From NCBI RefSeq assembly GCF_016428595.1, contig NZ_JAELVQ010000001.1, forward strand, positions 186,001 through 250,000: a stretch of DNA of 64,000 nt, given 5' to 3'. Source of the DNA: Snuella sedimenti (GTDB lineage: Bacteria; Bacteroidota; Bacteroidia; Flavobacteriales; Flavobacteriaceae). The position numbers and the translations under genes were made by a program. Below the pieces are notes generated by a model. The model did not search any database and was not told where the DNA came from. It saw only the letters and a list, made by a program, of their open reading frames with translations. Below, one piece after another: positions 61,973 through 64,000 of the stretch; position 1 is the stretch's first letter; each line of letters opens with the position of its first letter.

Positions 61973-64000
61973 TTTTTTACAACTTTAAAATTACGCTCAC
62001 TATTTTCTGTTTTTAAAATGACATGGTACATGCCAGCAGTTAAAAATGAAGCTTCTACCTTTATGGTTTGTCCAGTAATTGGTAAAACACGTGCCAATAC
62101 AAGTTTACCATTCGTATTGAACATTTTTACAAAGGCTACATTTGCCTCTTCATTGCCTATATTTACATACAAATCATCAACAAAAGGATTGGGGTATACC
62201 AGTATATCATCATTAAGTACAATACGTTTCTCAAATACTCCTTGACAGTCTTTGTCGGTAGTCACTTTTAAACTATTAACACCCGATTTTAAACCCAACG
62301 ACACTTTCCCTTCTGTGGTTATTGTAGTTTCTCCGTTAAGTGTCACCTCATAGACATCTCCATTAAACATAGATAAGTCTAACGCCTTCGAAGTTGCATC
62401 GTATTTTGCTAGAACAGCCAAATCTGAAGGTTCACTTATCGTTACATCATAACAGCGTTCAAATCCTGTTTCACCTTCAACGGTAATACATAACTGATAC
62501 ACTCCTGAATTTAAATTATCAATCGTTAGTTGATTGGTAAAGTTAAGATTGGACTGACTACCATTTCCCTGCAATGAAACTTGATAATTGTGTGTTTCCA
62601 AAGCACTTATAACTACCTGGCCATTATTACTTGTCCTACATGTTTCAGCAACCGTAGTTATTGTAAAATTATTAGCTGGTAAATTAAATGCTTCACAACC
62701 ATTCCCATCAACTAAAACGCCTAAAGGTGTTTCCGAACATAGATCGTCAATATCCAAAACACCGTCGTTATCATCGTCATCATCACAAGCATCACCTATA
62801 CCGTCATTATCAAAATCGGCCTGATCTGGATTGTCCACATCGGGACAGTTATCGTAGATACAGCCAATAAGTGTCAATTCTGCTATAGACGTCCAAGCAC
62901 CACCATTCACTTCAGACAAAGTCTTAATTCTCATATACCTTGCCACTATAGGTGTTGTAAATTCTAAATTCTGTGGTGCAGACGAGTTTTCAAAAGTTCC
63001 TGTAAAATCGGCTTCTCCCCAATTTGTTTTATCATTACTAAAATAAATTTCGTATTCATTTATTCGTCCATTTTGTCCGCTCTGTCTTGGTAAATATGTA
63101 AACTTACTGAGGCTATAAAAGCCGCCCAAGTCAATTTGGATTTCATGAGGATAGGGATCTGTTCCCGTGCTCCATCTGGTATGCCAAATGGTATCGGGAT
63201 CACCATCGAAAGCCATCGTTGCTAACCCAGGATAGTTAGTTTCTTCACTATCGGCATATAATAGACTCCATTCTTCTTTTGGTAACTCGGCAGGGTTGCT
63301 ACAGTCATTTATGGAAGGACAGGTTGTTGTGGTAACCATATCTACTATGGTTTTCACATACTCAATTCCATTTTGCGTTACGGTTAAAGTAACATTGTAG
63401 GAACCAGGAGTTCCTAAGACTACTTTTGGATTCCTTATGTTAGCATCACTAATATATTGAGGAGCTGGTGATATGTCCCATTTCCATGAGGCTCCACTAT
63501 GTTTTAAAATGGAGTGATCGTCAAAATACAAGGTATCGGTCATACAGTTAAACGCCTTTTTCTGTACCCAAGGATTCACGATAGGTTTAAAATCTTCTTG
63601 TAAAGGCGATTCCCATACACCACCGCCTCCAGCTACCCTTATTTTTCCATCGCGATAAAACGAAATAGCTGTATTTACATCAAAATTTTGGGGATAATTG
63701 TTTTCAAACAAACTCCAATTGGTCATATCGGAGGTTCTGTAATATACTTTTGCCCCTGTTCCATTCCTTCGTGTCGTAAACAAATAAACAAGGTCTTTTC
63801 CCGTACTGGTAGGTTGGATAGCCAAACATTTGGTATACGCATCAATGGCTCCAGAAATGTTTTCCCAAGTATCCCCACCATTGGTCGATTTAAAGATCAA
63901 GCCTTTATCTGCTGACCAAGTACCATTGGCATAACAGGCATAAATCGTATTTTCATCGTAAGGTGATATAACTAAACTTGTTTTGCCTTTCATTTTAGAA
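61969..64000 (-). CDS. T9SS-secreted BNR/PKD/discoidin/thrombospondin-3 protein, 5'-truncated by window end
   Basis: The frame is open to the window end; the ATG at 63993 is preceded in frame by sense codons, so the real start lies beyond. Visible domains are a BNR segment (KSTNGGDTWENISG), PKD (about 155-230), F5/8-type C (about 235-380) closely resembling that of the protein at 56388-60551 (shared IWHT, PHEIQI and YLPRQSG), thrombospondin type 3 calcium repeats (about 385-425; DNDGIGDACDDDDDNDG) and a T9SS sorting domain (about 600-674; VYPNPFVDDLYV). It is secreted or surface-displayed. Confidence 0.9.
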   Translation of the reverse strand, partial: SKMKGKTSLVISPYDENTIYACYANGTWSADKGLIFKSTNGGDTWENISGAIDAYTKCLAIQPTSTGKDLVYLFTTRRNGTGAKVYYRTSDMTNWSLFENNYPQNFDVNTAISFYRDGKIRVAGGGGVWESPLQEDFKPIVNPWVQKKAFNCMTDTLYFDDHSILKHSGASWKWDISPAPQYISDANIRNPKVVLGTPGSYNVTLTVTQNGIEYVKTIVDMVTTTTCPSINDCSNPAELPKEEWSLLYADSEETNYPGLATMAFDGDPDTIWHTRWSTGTDPYPHEIQIDLGGFYSLSKFTYLPRQSGQNGRINEYEIYFSNDKTNWGEADFTGTFENSSAPQNLEFTTPIVARYMRIKTLSEVNGGAWTSIAELTLIGCIYDNCPDVDNPDQADFDNDGIGDACDDDDDNDGVLDIDDLCSETPLGVLVDGNGCEAFNLPANNFTITTVAETCRTSNNGQVVISALETHNYQVSLQGNGSQSNLNFTNQLTIDNLNSGVYQLCITVEGETGFERCYDVTISEPSDLAVLAKYDATSKALDLSMFNGDVYEVTLNGETTITTEGKVSLGLKSGVNSLKVTTDKDCQGVFEKRIVLNDDILVYPNPFVDDLYVNIGNEEANVAFVKMFNTNGKLVLARVLPITGQTIKVEASFLTAGMYHVILKTENSERNFKVVKK

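Noticed and set aside
1-64000. tRNA, rRNA, insertion sequence or prophage genes
   Set aside because: I looked through the gaps and gene products and saw no transposase, integrase, phage structural gene or cloverleaf-like segment; absence is by eye, not by a search program.

Overview
The window is low-GC DNA from a member of the Bacteroidota, almost certainly a marine-type Flavobacteriaceae. The evidence is a SusC/SusD pair, type IX secretion C-terminal sorting domains, N-acyl (argF'-type) arginine biosynthesis genes, AT-rich 5' regions without clear Shine-Dalgarno sites, and many secreted PKD, discoidin and lipoprotein products. I saw no tRNA, rRNA, transposase, prophage or CRISPR array.

Layout. 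1-8.3 kb (+): a di-heme cytochrome c peroxidase cut by the window edge, a beta-helix/cytochrome c fusion, a SusC/SusD pair and a PKD lipoprotein, probably one uptake/oxidation operon; then an aldehyde dehydrogenase (8.4-9.7 kb). 10.1-11.4 kb (-): a von Willebrand A lipoprotein. 11.5-23.2 kb (-): an arginine/proline operon in transcription order GNAT acyltransferase, argG, argC, proC, argD, proA, proB, argF', argB, argE, argH. 23.7-33.4 kb (-) and 33.5-43.7 kb (+): two arms around an AraC regulator, encoding a mainly periplasmic sugar-oxidation system with three GMC flavoprotein/small-subunit pairs, three DUF1080 (3-keto-glycoside hydrolase family) proteins, three Gfo/Idh/MocA oxidoreductases, three TIM-barrel isomerase-like proteins, an MFS permease and an SUMF1-like protein. 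44.2-51.1 kb (+): a complete ebo cluster (TMEM220-like, eboA-eboF). 51.6-56.1 kb (+): a Tat-exported beta-propeller and a ThuA/glucose-sorbosone-dehydrogenase/PKD/cytochrome c/CBM multidomain lipoprotein. 56.4-64 kb (-): two large T9SS-secreted BNR/PKD/discoidin proteins (one cut by the window end), a Fn3-like lipoprotein and a small secreted protein.

How it fits together. The middle of the window looks like oxidation of glycosides in the periplasm. FAD plus probable 3Fe-4S dehydrogenases with Tat-exported small subunits would make 3-keto sugars, DUF1080 proteins would cleave them, and Gfo/Idh/MocA and isomerase-like proteins would reduce or rearrange the products, with import by the MFS permease. 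Eight Tat-type signals occur between 25 and 52 kb. The pathway assignment is inference from family and context.

The strongest undescribed-looking signal is a roughly 145-150 nt leader module present three times, directly abutting the start codons of proC, argG and eboC. Each copy begins with a 17-codon ORF of conserved sequence, followed by hairpins whose arms change in step, and each ends with a strand complementary to the region around the leader stop codon. A second dispersed family has two copies of exactly 161 bp whose terminal arms differ in sequence but stay self-complementary, plus a partial third copy. Shorter flavobacterial palindromic repeats sit in several gaps, and a LacI-type operator lies upstream of the beta-propeller gene.
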